Shown in pieces: positions 26,752-34,984 of a stretch of 64,000 bases of DNA. Each line of letters starts with the position of its first letter. Positions within the stretch are counted from its first letter, which is position 1. The stretch covers positions 992,001-1,056,000 of the forward strand of contig OY282386.1 of NCBI GenBank assembly GCA_958295945.1, given 5' to 3'. The position numbers and the translations under genes are program-made. The DNA is from Candidatus Poribacteria bacterium (GTDB lineage: Bacteria; Poribacteria; WGA-4E; WGA-3G). A model generated the notes under the pieces. It was not told where the DNA came from, ran no database searches, and saw nothing but the letters and a program-made list of their open reading frames with translations.

Positions 26752-27268
26752 TTGGAAATCCGAGCCAACGTTTACCCAGAAACCATCTGACCCCCTTAAT
26801 TTCACCGATGACTTGATGAACATAACGATTGTTTGTTAATTTCGCTGTTAGTGTGAGATGAGGTCTTATCGGTAAATTTTCAAAACGGAACTCCCCTTTT
26901 TCATCGGTAATAACAGGTGTATCCTTCCTTCGTAAGTGATGAGAGGGACCCCAGGAGACCTCAACATTCTTAATCGGAGCAGGTGAGGTATTGTCACTAT
27001 TCAGAACAACAGTCCCGTAAACCGTCCCTTTATAAAAAGATCGGCATTTCTCTATTGCTGTCTCCATTACAAATGTAATAAGGAGGATACAAAGGAGTGT
27101 ACAAAGTAAACCTATTATTGGACCAAAAAGATCTGAAAAAATATAATGGTAAGTGTTTTCAAAAATCAAATAATAAATCAAAAATTTTATGAAGGATAAA
27201 ACTGGGAACCATTTACTATTTGGACTTGAACGATTTTTGGTGTACATAGCATTTTCCTTTGACCACAT
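26681..27268 (-). CDS. Membrane protein with one CarboxypepD_reg-like domain
   Basis: 195 residues. Two hydrophobic segments (LSFIKFLIYYLIFENTYHYI; IIGLLCTLLCILLITFVME) lead one beta-sandwich domain from GTVYGTVVLNSDNTSPAPIKNVEVSWG, with TDEKGEFRFENLPI as the turn, ending MSSGIPKRVDFVIPDIP. It is the single-domain paralogue of the protein at 25428, sharing the last 23 residues almost exactly. Its ATG overlaps the stop of the PD40-like gene upstream (TAATG), so the two are probably cotranscribed. Role unknown; a regulatory or anchoring domain for an envelope partner is possible. Confidence 0.6.
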   Translation of the reverse strand: MWSKENAMYTKNRSSPNSKWFPVLSFIKFLIYYLIFENTYHYIFSDLFGPIIGLLCTLLCILLITFVMETAIEKCRSFYKGTVYGTVVLNSDNTSPAPIKNVEVSWGPSHHLRRKDTPVITDEKGEFRFENLPIRPHLTLTAKLTNNRYVHQVIGEIKGVRWFLGKRWLGFPMSSGIPKRVDFVIPDIPPPIIGN

Positions 27269-28491
27269 TAGTCAAGGATCGATCTCTTATAACGTATATT
27301 GAGGCCTGTATAAAATATCTTAACGGATTTCAGTGTCTCAAAGTCTAATAGAAAGTGGCCTTCCTCATTTGCATAGTTTATTGCCTTTCCAGATGGATTA
27401 AAGGTTGCTCCCCATCCTTTAGCAATTATATGAGGGTTGAGTTCTTTTGTAATATCAAGTGGCCAAACATCTCCCTTCGTAGCCATTGCATCCTCTCTGG
27501 TTGGACGTATTGGCTCAATGATGGTTTCAATATCTACCAACCAAATTTCATTGTGTAGGCCAAATGGGTCATTTTTATTTTCTTCATCCGGTCGCGTCAG
27601 TAGATCCGGGCGTATTTCATACAGCAGATGTTTTCCTGTTGAGGATATCTGTAAATTAGAAATCCTTGGTGTATTGACGATCTTTGTCCACATCGGACAA
27701 AGAGTGGGATAAGGCGCAACACGCCAGATACCCGTTTCATCCCATACATAAATGTAATTACCATCTGGAGCCCATCGCACTTGTGTTTCCAACGTAATTT
27801 TCGGCATCGCTTGGGCAAAAAGCTGTGGAATTACTTTCGGTTTCTCAATCGGTGCCCATTCTGTAAACGCTTTCTTTTCTTCCTCAGAAAAAAATAAACG
27901 ACCTTTCTTATTTTGAAGAACCTTTCCATTCGTTTCTTGTATCATCCAACCGGCAGGGTTGAACACTCTGGAAAGTTTTACCGCACGTTTCATCTCCGGT
28001 GACTGGAACGGATGTGGTTCTAGAGGCACAAAGTAGCAGAAATGTTGACCATCTTTTGAAAATTGTAACTGTTCTATGGGACCATTACTGGTAGCTATAT
28101 GAGGTCTCATCATCACTTTATCCATCAAAACCAGAGCAATAGCATAATCTTTTGATGAATGCCAATACAAACAACTGATATTTCCATGAGGGGCCGCAAC
28201 GACTTCTAAGTATCGCGGGGTGAGACAATATCCGCCAAATTTGGCACGTCCTTCATTTTCCGTGATAGCAAGCATCAGAAAGAATTCGGAACCCCCATGA
28301 TATCTGTTTTCTGAAATGAGAACCTGATATCTGCCGTTAGGAGAGAATGATTGCGGATGGATCAGTCCTATGTATTCAAAATGCTTTAGATGGGATTTAA
28401 AATCTTTCTTTTGACCTACTGCTTCAAGTTGTCCCAGTATGCAAACAAAAAACAAAAGTGTTCCAAAAACAGATCTAAAAAAATAACGCAT
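27268..28491 (-). CDS. Secreted PD40/TolB-like beta-propeller protein
   Basis: 407 residues with an N-terminal signal peptide (SVFGTLLFFVCILGQLEA). Propeller-type repeats are visible as PQSFSPNGRYQVLISE, IEQLQFSKDGQHFCYF, VRWAPDGNYIYVWDE and NLQISSTGKHLLYEI, with the PD40 pattern W/FSPDG-x-IY. TolB-type propellers sit in the periplasm and bind partner proteins; the partner here is unknown. It is followed immediately by the CarboxypepD_reg-like gene. A ribosome-binding site GGGAG is 8 bp upstream of the ATG. It is more divergent than the TolB-like pair at 6841 and 37934 and lacks their shared C-terminal tail. Confidence 0.65.
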   Translation of the reverse strand: MRYFFRSVFGTLLFFVCILGQLEAVGQKKDFKSHLKHFEYIGLIHPQSFSPNGRYQVLISENRYHGGSEFFLMLAITENEGRAKFGGYCLTPRYLEVVAAPHGNISCLYWHSSKDYAIALVLMDKVMMRPHIATSNGPIEQLQFSKDGQHFCYFVPLEPHPFQSPEMKRAVKLSRVFNPAGWMIQETNGKVLQNKKGRLFFSEEEKKAFTEWAPIEKPKVIPQLFAQAMPKITLETQVRWAPDGNYIYVWDETGIWRVAPYPTLCPMWTKIVNTPRISNLQISSTGKHLLYEIRPDLLTRPDEENKNDPFGLHNEIWLVDIETIIEPIRPTREDAMATKGDVWPLDITKELNPHIIAKGWGATFNPSGKAINYANEEGHFLLDFETLKSVKIFYTGLNIRYKRSILD

Positions 28492-28503
28492 TGTGTCATC
28501 TCC

Positions 28504-28557
28504 CTAAAAAAAATATAATTCGTAAGAGAAGTGCTATAGTGCCACTTCTCTTACGAA
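28504..28557 (-). terminator. Rho-independent terminator
   Basis: A perfect 15-bp stem, TTCGTAAGAGAAGTG at 28519-28533 and its complement at 28543-28557, with a 9-nt loop. Read on the minus strand it is followed by a run of eight T (complement of 28506-28513). It lies 78 bp downstream of the broken secreted-protein gene and separates it from the PD40-like gene. Confidence 0.85.
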
Positions 28558-28634
28558 AATGAAATATAACCTTATGGAAACGGACCATCTACACACGGAT
28601 CATGATCTTTAGAGGGCTTTACGGTAAAGTTCAC

Positions 28635-29791
28635 CTATATGTCTTGATTCCACTGTACAGGAATAACTTCAAGAGCAACATCACCTGTATCTACTTTTTT
28701 CTCTTTATTCTCATACTTGCAAATGCGGATTGGTCTATTACCCGGAATAGGATCATCCCCATGGAGATGCATATCGTCAGACTTTAACGTTACATCCATG
28801 AAATACCCTATAGGTATTTGATTAGGAAAGCTATAAAAGCCAGCGTTATTCGTCAATACCTTATCCTTCTTATTTGCAAAGATATTATTTATCTTCAAAA
28901 CTTCATACTCAACAGTTGTCGCATTAAAGCGTGTGTCGGATACCCACTCTCCTTCTGGCTTTGATCCTGATTCTCCTTCTTCTTGAACCCAACACCAGAA
29001 AACAAGATTCTCTCTGTTATCCAACGGATCGCCATCTATAGCACACTCACACGACCCAAAAAGCGTTGTTGTTAACGTTGCTCTCCATAATTGTTTGACA
29101 AGGATAATTGCTACAACCTTACCACCGATCTTCAGGGCTCCTTTAACATTTACTTGCACATTCATTATATCCCCTGCTGAAGTATCAAGGCTTCCCGCAA
29201 CATTAATTGAAGTGCTAGTTACGCCATATACAGCGTGTGATACGACAGAAACACTATCCACAAAAACCTCTATTTCATTAATAACATAGTTGCTGCTTGA
29301 AGATGTAACTTCAACATCAAATGAATAAGAATCACCTATTTTGATGTCATCCGTTATTGTGAGTTCGTCTGGTGTGTGATAACTTCTTCAGGTGGAGTCC
29401 AGACCGTCAGAGTATATGAATCCCAATCGACACTTTGATCAGCAGCATCGGAATGAGGATAGACATAAGCGGTAATCTCATATTCTTTTCCAGAAGTGGT
29501 GCCACTGTTAAACGTGTGCTTAAACTGGGAACTCTTTGATGTTCCATCCCCGTAGTCTGTGTAGACCAATGTGCCGAAGCCAGTTTCACCTGGACCTCGC
29601 ACATACCAGTAAACAGTACCGAAAGGTTCATTAAATTCCGCACGAGAATATTGTGTTGAACCTGTCCAAATATAATTGTCATAAGATGACTCGGGGCCTA
29701 CAGAATCAACATTGATTGCATCAGCAGTTACTGAAAACACTAAGACTGCTGAAATAGCGATTATGAGTAACGTACCAAATCTTGCAAACAT
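28635..29791 (-). pseudogene. Secreted protein split by a 2-bp frameshift
   Basis: The 5' part (145 codons from ATG 29791) encodes a signal peptide (FGTLLIIAISAVLVFSVTADA) and a domain with TGSTQYSRAEFNEPFGTVYW, PKD- or Ig-like in flavour, ending TVWTPPEEVITHQTNSQ. At about 29372-29378 (GTGTGTG on the plus strand) the frame breaks. Removing 2 bp gives EEVITPDELTITDDIKIG, which continues without a stop into the 3' part, ...NEIEVFVDSVSVVSHA and on to VIPVQWNQDI. The joined product would be 384 residues. A CA-dinucleotide slip is the simplest cause. An assembly error is possible. Function unknown. Confidence 0.82.
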
Positions 29792-29910
29792 GATAAATCT
29801 CCTTGTAAAATATAGATTCTCGCCAATAGCGGCGATGTGAACATTTTAATGTTCTTTCAGTTAAGGTTCCCGCTGTTCAACATCACTATTCTGGACTGGT
29901 GTTATGGTTG

Positions 29911-30072
29911 TCAGATTTGAAAGAAGTCTTCTGTCAGAGGTTCCAACCGAGTGTTGAACGCTGTAGCACATTCCGCACAACGACGAACTGATTCCTCAGC
30001 AGAGAGTGGATCACCATCGCCAATTGGAAACGGGCAATACTCATTGTATCGTGGACCGCGTCGGTATCTCAT
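29911..30072 (-). CDS. Small Cys-containing protein, 53 residues
   Basis: Not recognised. A 53-codon frame starts MRYRRGPRYNEYCPFPIGDG, continues with RRCAECATAF, and ends TEDFFQI. A cysteine in YCPF and a CxxC pair in RCAEC could bind a metal, as in small zinc-ribbon proteins. GGGAAGAAATAAAGCG precedes the ATG, a plausible though distant ribosome-binding site. The frame sits between the broken secreted-protein gene and the tRNA-Val gene on the same strand. The mix of charged and Cys/Pro residues looks like a real protein rather than chance, but no conservation evidence is available. Confidence 0.5.
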   Translation of the reverse strand: MRYRRGPRYNEYCPFPIGDGDPLSAEESVRRCAECATAFNTRLEPLTEDFFQI

Positions 30073-30354
30073 CGCTTTATTTCTTCCCACTGTTAAATAG
30101 CAAGAAAATTAATTTTATCCAACTACAAAAAACAAGGTAATCACCTTTATATTAAGTACTTACGTTTCACACAAACTTCTTTAGATATTTTTTTACAGAA
30201 AATGCAAAAGCATAGAATTCTATAGTAAACTTATGTTCGCAAATGGGATAACGAATTATGGTTGGATAGTAATACTCTTTATTCCTTCCTCTATAAGCAG
30301 ATAAAAACGCCAAACTTTATCGGAATAAATCGGTGTGGGGTACGGTTTATGCAA

Positions 30355-30427
30355 TGGGGCGTACTGGATTTGAACCAGTGACTTCTACCGTGTGAAGGTA
30401 GCACTCGTACCCCTGAGCTAACGCCCC
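30355..30427 (-). tRNA. tRNA-Val (anticodon CAC)
   Basis: The minus strand folds as a full cloverleaf. The acceptor stem is GGGGCGT, the D-arm GCTCAGGGGTACGAGT(GC), the anticodon arm CTACC-TTCACAC-GGTAG (CAC at positions 34-36) and the T-arm ACTGG-TTCAAAT-CCAGT. The discriminator is A. No CCA is encoded. It is 12 bp from the next tRNA gene. Confidence 0.92.
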
Positions 30428-30439
30428 GATGGAAGAGAA

Positions 30440-30512
30440 TGGGCCCACTAGGACTCGAACCTAGGACCAGCCGGTTATGAGCCGGCGGCTCTGACCACTG
30501 AGCTATGGACCC
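30440..30512 (-). tRNA. tRNA with CAT anticodon (Met elongator or Ile2)
   Basis: Cloverleaf on the minus strand: acceptor GGGTCCA pairing with TGGGCCC, with one G-T wobble; D-arm GCTCAGTGGTCAGAGC; anticodon stem CCGG-CTCATAA-CCGG; T-arm CTAGG-TTCGAGT-CCTAG. The first acceptor pair is G-C and the anticodon stem lacks three consecutive G-C pairs of the initiator type, so it is an elongator Met or lysidine-modified Ile tRNA. These cannot be separated by eye. Confidence 0.88.
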
Positions 30513-30572
30513 TTACTATTTTAATTATAACTCGTTTCTAACAAAAAATCAAGTAATAATTCAATATGACAA

Positions 30573-32183
30573 TTATTCAATAAAACCACGCAGACGGTGG
30601 CTTCGGATGGGATGGCGGAGCTTACGCAGTGCCTTCGCTTCTATCTGACGGATACGCTCACGAGTCACATCAAAAACAGTACCCACTTCTTCAAGCGTTT
30701 TCGGATATCCCGTTGTAATACAAAGCTCATCAATCCGCTTACGCGTAGATTGTGACAATAACGGGGAGGCAGTGTCGTCTTCAATACCGAAACGGAGGAC
30801 AATCACTTCACGTTCACGCTCCGATAAATCCGCAAGTGCTTCCTGGATACGTTCTTTGAGAATGCTCAGCTCGGCTTCAGTTGCAGGAGAAAGCACAGAA
30901 ACATCTTCAATAAAATCACCTAATTGACTGTCATCATCGTCATCTCCGATCGGTGTTTCTAACGAGACAGTCTCAGGCACGATCCGCAAGACCTCTCTGA
31001 CCTTTTCTGTCGGGATATCCATATCTGCAGCAATCTCTTCGGGTGTCGGTCTCCGGCCTAAATCTTGTAGCAGTGAACGTTCCGCCCGCTTCATCTTATT
31101 TATTCTCTCGTGCATGTGGACAGGAATACGGATAGTTCGTCCTTGATCCGCTATTGCACGCGTGATGCTCTGGCGAATCCACCACGTTGCATAAGTACTG
31201 AACTTAAACCCACGCTGATAGTCAAACTTCTCAACTGCACGCATCAAACCGATATTGCCCTCCTGAATCAGATCAAGAAATTCCATTCCAGGTGCTTGAT
31301 GTCTATATTTTTTGGCAATACTCACGACTAACCTGAGGTTCGCCTCAACGATTGCCAGCTTTGCATCTTGGGCATTTTCTTCTCCGATCATAATTTGTTT
31401 GGTGACAGATTGGAGTGCATCCCGCGAAATACCGACAGTATTGAGATACTGCTGAATTTCACGTTGATAACGCACAATAGTGATGTACGCCTCTTTCGCA
31501 GCTTTTGTTTTGAATTTATGCTCCTTCGCATTAAGTCTGCCGTTCAACCATTCTGCGGGGATTTTATGCTGTTTTTGCAGACGCAAAATTTCCTGTTCAC
31601 GATTACTGACGTTCTGCTCTACTTCTGTCACCTTACCTGAGATATTGCTAATCTCTTCTCGGTCAATTTTCAACTGATCCAGAATTTTCATAAAGGTCGC
31701 GTAACTACGAATTGACATCAATTCTATATGGGAACCGTTTTTTGATGCCTCCTTTGCAGCAACAAGGTATTCCAATTCCAATTTCTCAATCGTATGCATC
31801 GCCCGTTCAACTCTATCACGTAGTTTTCGTTCCTTATCACGTGTTGAATTGCTGGAAACTTGCATATCAATAATATCTGATGCACGTTTTTTGGTTATGA
31901 TAATCTTATATAGAAGTTTACGCACCTCCGCAATAGCAAAACGTGTGGTAAAGGTCGCTTCTTGTGCTTGACGTAGACCTGTTTCAATCTGTTGTGATAA
32001 TTCTATCTCTCTATTTTTATCAATCAACTGTATTCTTCCCATTTCACGCAGATACTGTTTGATGAGATCCTCGCGTTCACTGATCTCACTCGGTTCAAAC
32101 TCTATATCCTCATCAAATTCTGCTTGGTCAGAACCATCAGATTCATTAAATTCAAGTAGGTCTGTATTATTACCATATTCCAC
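30573..32183 (-). CDS. rpoD: Primary sigma factor RpoD (sigma70/SigA) with a region-4 insertion
   Basis: 536-residue primary sigma factor for RNA polymerase. Region 1.2 is [20 protein letters not shown] spacer with coiled-coil character follows, then region 2.1-2.4 with [22 protein letters not shown] and [25 protein letters not shown]. Region 3 carries [18 protein letters not shown] and [13 protein letters not shown]. Region 4 carries [18 protein letters not shown] and [22 protein letters not shown]. About 24 residues ([20 protein letters not shown]...) are inserted between GIEDDT and TLEEVG, within the region 4.1-4.2 linker, where E. coli RpoD has none. The start is GTG 32183 with GGAG upstream. 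It lies downstream of dnaG and a truncated sigma paralogue. Confidence 0.95.
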   Translation of the reverse strand: MEYGNNTDLLEFNESDGSDQAEFDEDIEFEPSEISEREDLIKQYLREMGRIQLIDKNREIELSQQIETGLRQAQEATFTTRFAIAEVRKLLYKIIITKKRASDIIDMQVSSNSTRDKERKLRDRVERAMHTIEKLELEYLVAAKEASKNGSHIELMSIRSYATFMKILDQLKIDREEISNISGKVTEVEQNVSNREQEILRLQKQHKIPAEWLNGRLNAKEHKFKTKAAKEAYITIVRYQREIQQYLNTVGISRDALQSVTKQIMIGEENAQDAKLAIVEANLRLVVSIAKKYRHQAPGMEFLDLIQEGNIGLMRAVEKFDYQRGFKFSTYATWWIRQSITRAIADQGRTIRIPVHMHERINKMKRAERSLLQDLGRRPTPEEIAADMDIPTEKVREVLRIVPETVSLETPIGDDDDDSQLGDFIEDVSVLSPATEAELSILKERIQEALADLSEREREVIVLRFGIEDDTASPLLSQSTRKRIDELCITTGYPKTLEEVGTVFDVTRERIRQIEAKALRKLRHPIRSHRLRGFIE

Positions 32184-32413
32184 AAGTCAGCTCTCCTTTC
32201 TGTTTTTTCTGTGGTTACCTTATCCTCAATATTACCAAATTATTTCTTAATCTTCATGCAGTTTGCGCTACAATTATTGCTTATACCGAACACACCTTCA
32301 ATTTAATTATTTTGCTGTATCATTAGTCCCGTAGGGACGGAGTGTTTATAAAAAAATGTTGTCCATCCCTCTTGAGTTCCGTAGGACGATATGTTTATAG
32401 ATTGCGTCTGAAC
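32184..32413. repeat. Two copies of the GTCCCGTAGGGAC-type repeat between sigma genes
   Basis: TAGTCCCGTAGGGACGGAGTG (near 32324, first 20 bases) and GAGTTCCGTAGGACGATATG (near 32376) are tandem copies of a dispersed repeat also seen inverted at 17341 and partly at 42471. The second copy touches the 3' end of the truncated sigma paralogue, so it may mark the breakpoint that removed the rest of that gene. Confidence 0.7.
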
Positions 32414-32971
32414 TCAACATTCACTATTTGCACCTTGACCTGCAATGGCACGACTAACATCTTGTCGGATCCACCATTCTGCATAAGTCTTAAACTGGAA
32501 ACCACGTTGATAATCGTAATGATCAATAGCACTTAGCAATCCACTATTACCCGCCACAACCAGATCAAGAAATTCCATTTCAGGTGCTTGGTGTCTATAT
32601 TTTTTCGCAATGTTCACGACTAACCTGAGATTCTCCTCCAGAATTGCCATTTTTATTTTTGCCTCTACAACATCATCCGCTTCGTCAGTGTTAATCTGAT
32701 TGGAAATACTTTTCAGTGCCTCACGGGTGAGACCAATTTTTTTGAGATACACGCCAATCTCACTATGATAACGGCTTATCTCTTCGTATGCACTTTTTTC
32801 CACATCAGTTTCAAAGTCATGTGTATCGGCATTGAAGTCCTCTGAGAACCATTCCGCAGGCATATTATGCTGTTTTTGAATCTCGTCAATTTTTTGTTCA
32901 CAATCACTTATATGACGCTCAACTTCGCTTATCTGTTTAACTATGGGACGGATATTTTTTGAATTCACCAT
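32414..32971 (-). CDS. Truncated sigma70 paralogue containing only region 2
   Basis: 185 residues, similar to residues about 195-385 of the adjacent RpoD. The spacer segment is EVERHISDCEQKIDEIQKQHNMPAEW (in Rpo[10 protein letters not shown]), then region 2 reads [47 protein letters not shown] and FKTYAEWWIRQDVSRAIAGQG, ending ANSEC. It lacks region 1.2 and all of regions 3 and 4. The tryptophan pair and Gln of region 2.4 (WWIRQ) are kept, while the EGN of region 2.1 is AGN. An AGGAGA site overlaps the dnaG stop 8 bp upstream, so it should be translated with dnaG. It may be a decaying duplicate or a core-polymerase-binding competitor. Confidence 0.85.
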   Translation of the reverse strand: MVNSKNIRPIVKQISEVERHISDCEQKIDEIQKQHNMPAEWFSEDFNADTHDFETDVEKSAYEEISRYHSEIGVYLKKIGLTREALKSISNQINTDEADDVVEAKIKMAILEENLRLVVNIAKKYRHQAPEMEFLDLVVAGNSGLLSAIDHYDYQRGFQFKTYAEWWIRQDVSRAIAGQGANSEC

Positions 32972-32979
32972 TAGTTCTC

Positions 32980-34935
32980 CTATGTGCTTTGTGTGGTAAC
33001 CGTATCATCTTCAAGTTGTGGTGAATTTGATGCTTGATCAGAACGCTCCTTTTTGACAACAGCACGTCTTTGTTTTGTTAGTTCACAAAGTTCCTTGAGA
33101 GACGATTCATAATCATCGGAATCTTGTGAAATTGACCGCACCTGTTGTTCAAGTTCTTGTATCAGAAATCCTTTCAGTTTATCTATACACCCATCTATTC
33201 GCGCTTTGTGAGAGGGGAAATCAATGCTGTTACTAGAAATCATCAGTGCTTGAGAGATAAAAGTTAATGCATATTCATCTTCACAAGTATTCAAGATATA
33301 TTGAATATCAACGGAATCATTTTCAGTTGCTTCCCAGAGTAATTTAGTTATATATTTAAGGTTCTCATCTGAAATGTCACTATAGTCAAATTTGTCTTTA
33401 ATATCTGGTATTAGTTTGGGAGCTTGAATTAGGGTTTGGACAAAAAGTAGTTCTATTTTCTCACGTATTGATGAAATATTTGAACTATCAAAAGGCCTTC
33501 TGATACTACGTTGGGATACTTTATCTTTTGGAGATAGTTCTTTTGATAAATCTGTCTTTTCTTGTTTTTCTCGCTGTATTTTCTGTGCCCTCTTCTTTTT
33601 TTCTTCTATATATTCCTGAGAAGGTTGTGCCTTTACTCCAATAGATTTTAATTCTTGCCAAATTAATCCCTCATCAACACTCAACTGATTTACAACGGAT
33701 TTAATATAAATAAACCGGTCTGTCTCGTTCTTGATTTTTGCAAGTATATTGACTATATCTTTGACAACTTGTGTCTTGACTTCAGGATTACGGATGTTGC
33801 CATGTCTTATCGCAGACTGAATTTGAAATTCGATCAGATTAATCGCTTTGTCAAGTAATTCATTAAATGAATCTGCCCCATTTGTCTTTACAAACGAATC
33901 AGGGTCATCACCGGTCGGCATCAACGCAATACGCACACGGATCTCCTCAGCGATCAACCTTTCCAACCCACGTTGTGCAGCTTGCAATCCAGACGCATCT
34001 CCATCAAAAACTATTACCACTTCGGGTGTATAACGTTTCAATAAAGAAGCGTGGTTTTCACTAAGGGATGTACCAGAGGAGGCTATAACATTCTCAATCC
34101 CATGCTGTTGCAACATCAACACATCCATATAACCTTCCACAAGCAGTGCCGACTGTTTTCTGGAGATAGATTGTTTCGCCTTGTCAAGATTGAAAAGAAT
34201 ATCGCTTTTGTTGTATAGCACAGTCCCGGGTGAATTGAGATATTTCGGTTGATGTTCATTAGAGAGTGCTCTCCCACCAAATCCAACAGGAACTCCCTGC
34301 GTATTATGGATCGGAAACAGAATACGATTCCAGAAACGATCTTGCGGTCCTTTATCCTCGTTCTTAATCAAACCCGCATCCACCAGTTGCTGAATAGCCC
34401 ATCCTTCGTGCGTAGCAGCCTTATACAGATCGCGCCGTTGCTGTTTGGCATAACCGAGTTGAAACAGATTGGTTGTCTGTGACACCACACCTCGGTTCTT
34501 CAGATATTCACGCGCATGCTGACTGTGTTGTCCCGTCCGAAGCAGCTCATGATAATACTTCATAGCAAACCTATTGAGTTCACTCAACTCACTGATAAGT
34601 TTCTGACGCGCACTCACTTTAGCATCTTTTGTCGGCAACGGAATATTCGCTCGTTCAGCAAGCCATTCTATCGCTTCAATGTAAGTCTTGCCTTCATGTT
34701 TCTGTAGAAAATGGATTACATTACCACCCGTCTCGCAACCGAAACACTTGAATATCTGCATCTCCTGAGAAACAGAAAAAGACGGCGTTTTCTCTTGATG
34801 AAACGGACAGAGTCCTTGATAGTTTCGTCCTGCTTGTTTAAGCGGAACGCCACACTCTGTTATGACTTCTACGATGTCATTTTGAGTCCGTATTTCGTCA
34901 ATCGTTTCTGGTGGAATATAGTTTCTTGTTGCCAT
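32980..34935 (-). CDS. dnaG: DNA primase DnaG
   Basis: 651 residues from ATG 34935, chosen because AAGGTGAT lies just upstream; an in-frame start at 34974 lacks one. It synthesises RNA primers at the replication fork. The N-terminal CHC2 zinc domain reads CPFHQEKTPSFSVSQEMQIF and KCFGCETGG. The catalytic core has YFHLKRGV-type sequence (EYLKNRGV), VGFGGRAL and the TOPRIM motifs ALLVEGYMDVL (Glu) and VIVFDGDASGLQAAQRG (the DGD acidic pair). The C-terminal ~200 residues are divergent, Lys/Glu/Gln-rich and presumably bind helicase. It is followed by the truncated sigma paralogue and rpoD, a variant of the dnaG-rpoD arrangement, and is preceded by mutS2. Confidence 0.96.
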   Translation of the reverse strand: MATRNYIPPETIDEIRTQNDIVEVITECGVPLKQAGRNYQGLCPFHQEKTPSFSVSQEMQIFKCFGCETGGNVIHFLQKHEGKTYIEAIEWLAERANIPLPTKDAKVSARQKLISELSELNRFAMKYYHELLRTGQHSQHAREYLKNRGVVSQTTNLFQLGYAKQQRRDLYKAATHEGWAIQQLVDAGLIKNEDKGPQDRFWNRILFPIHNTQGVPVGFGGRALSNEHQPKYLNSPGTVLYNKSDILFNLDKAKQSISRKQSALLVEGYMDVLMLQQHGIENVIASSGTSLSENHASLLKRYTPEVVIVFDGDASGLQAAQRGLERLIAEEIRVRIALMPTGDDPDSFVKTNGADSFNELLDKAINLIEFQIQSAIRHGNIRNPEVKTQVVKDIVNILAKIKNETDRFIYIKSVVNQLSVDEGLIWQELKSIGVKAQPSQEYIEEKKKRAQKIQREKQEKTDLSKELSPKDKVSQRSIRRPFDSSNISSIREKIELLFVQTLIQAPKLIPDIKDKFDYSDISDENLKYITKLLWEATENDSVDIQYILNTCEDEYALTFISQALMISSNSIDFPSHKARIDGCIDKLKGFLIQELEQQVRSISQDSDDYESSLKELCELTKQRRAVVKKERSDQASNSPQLEDDTVTTQST

Positions 34936-34984
34936 AAGTATCACCTTATTGATTAACGCAATTATTCCTAACAAAACTACAATA

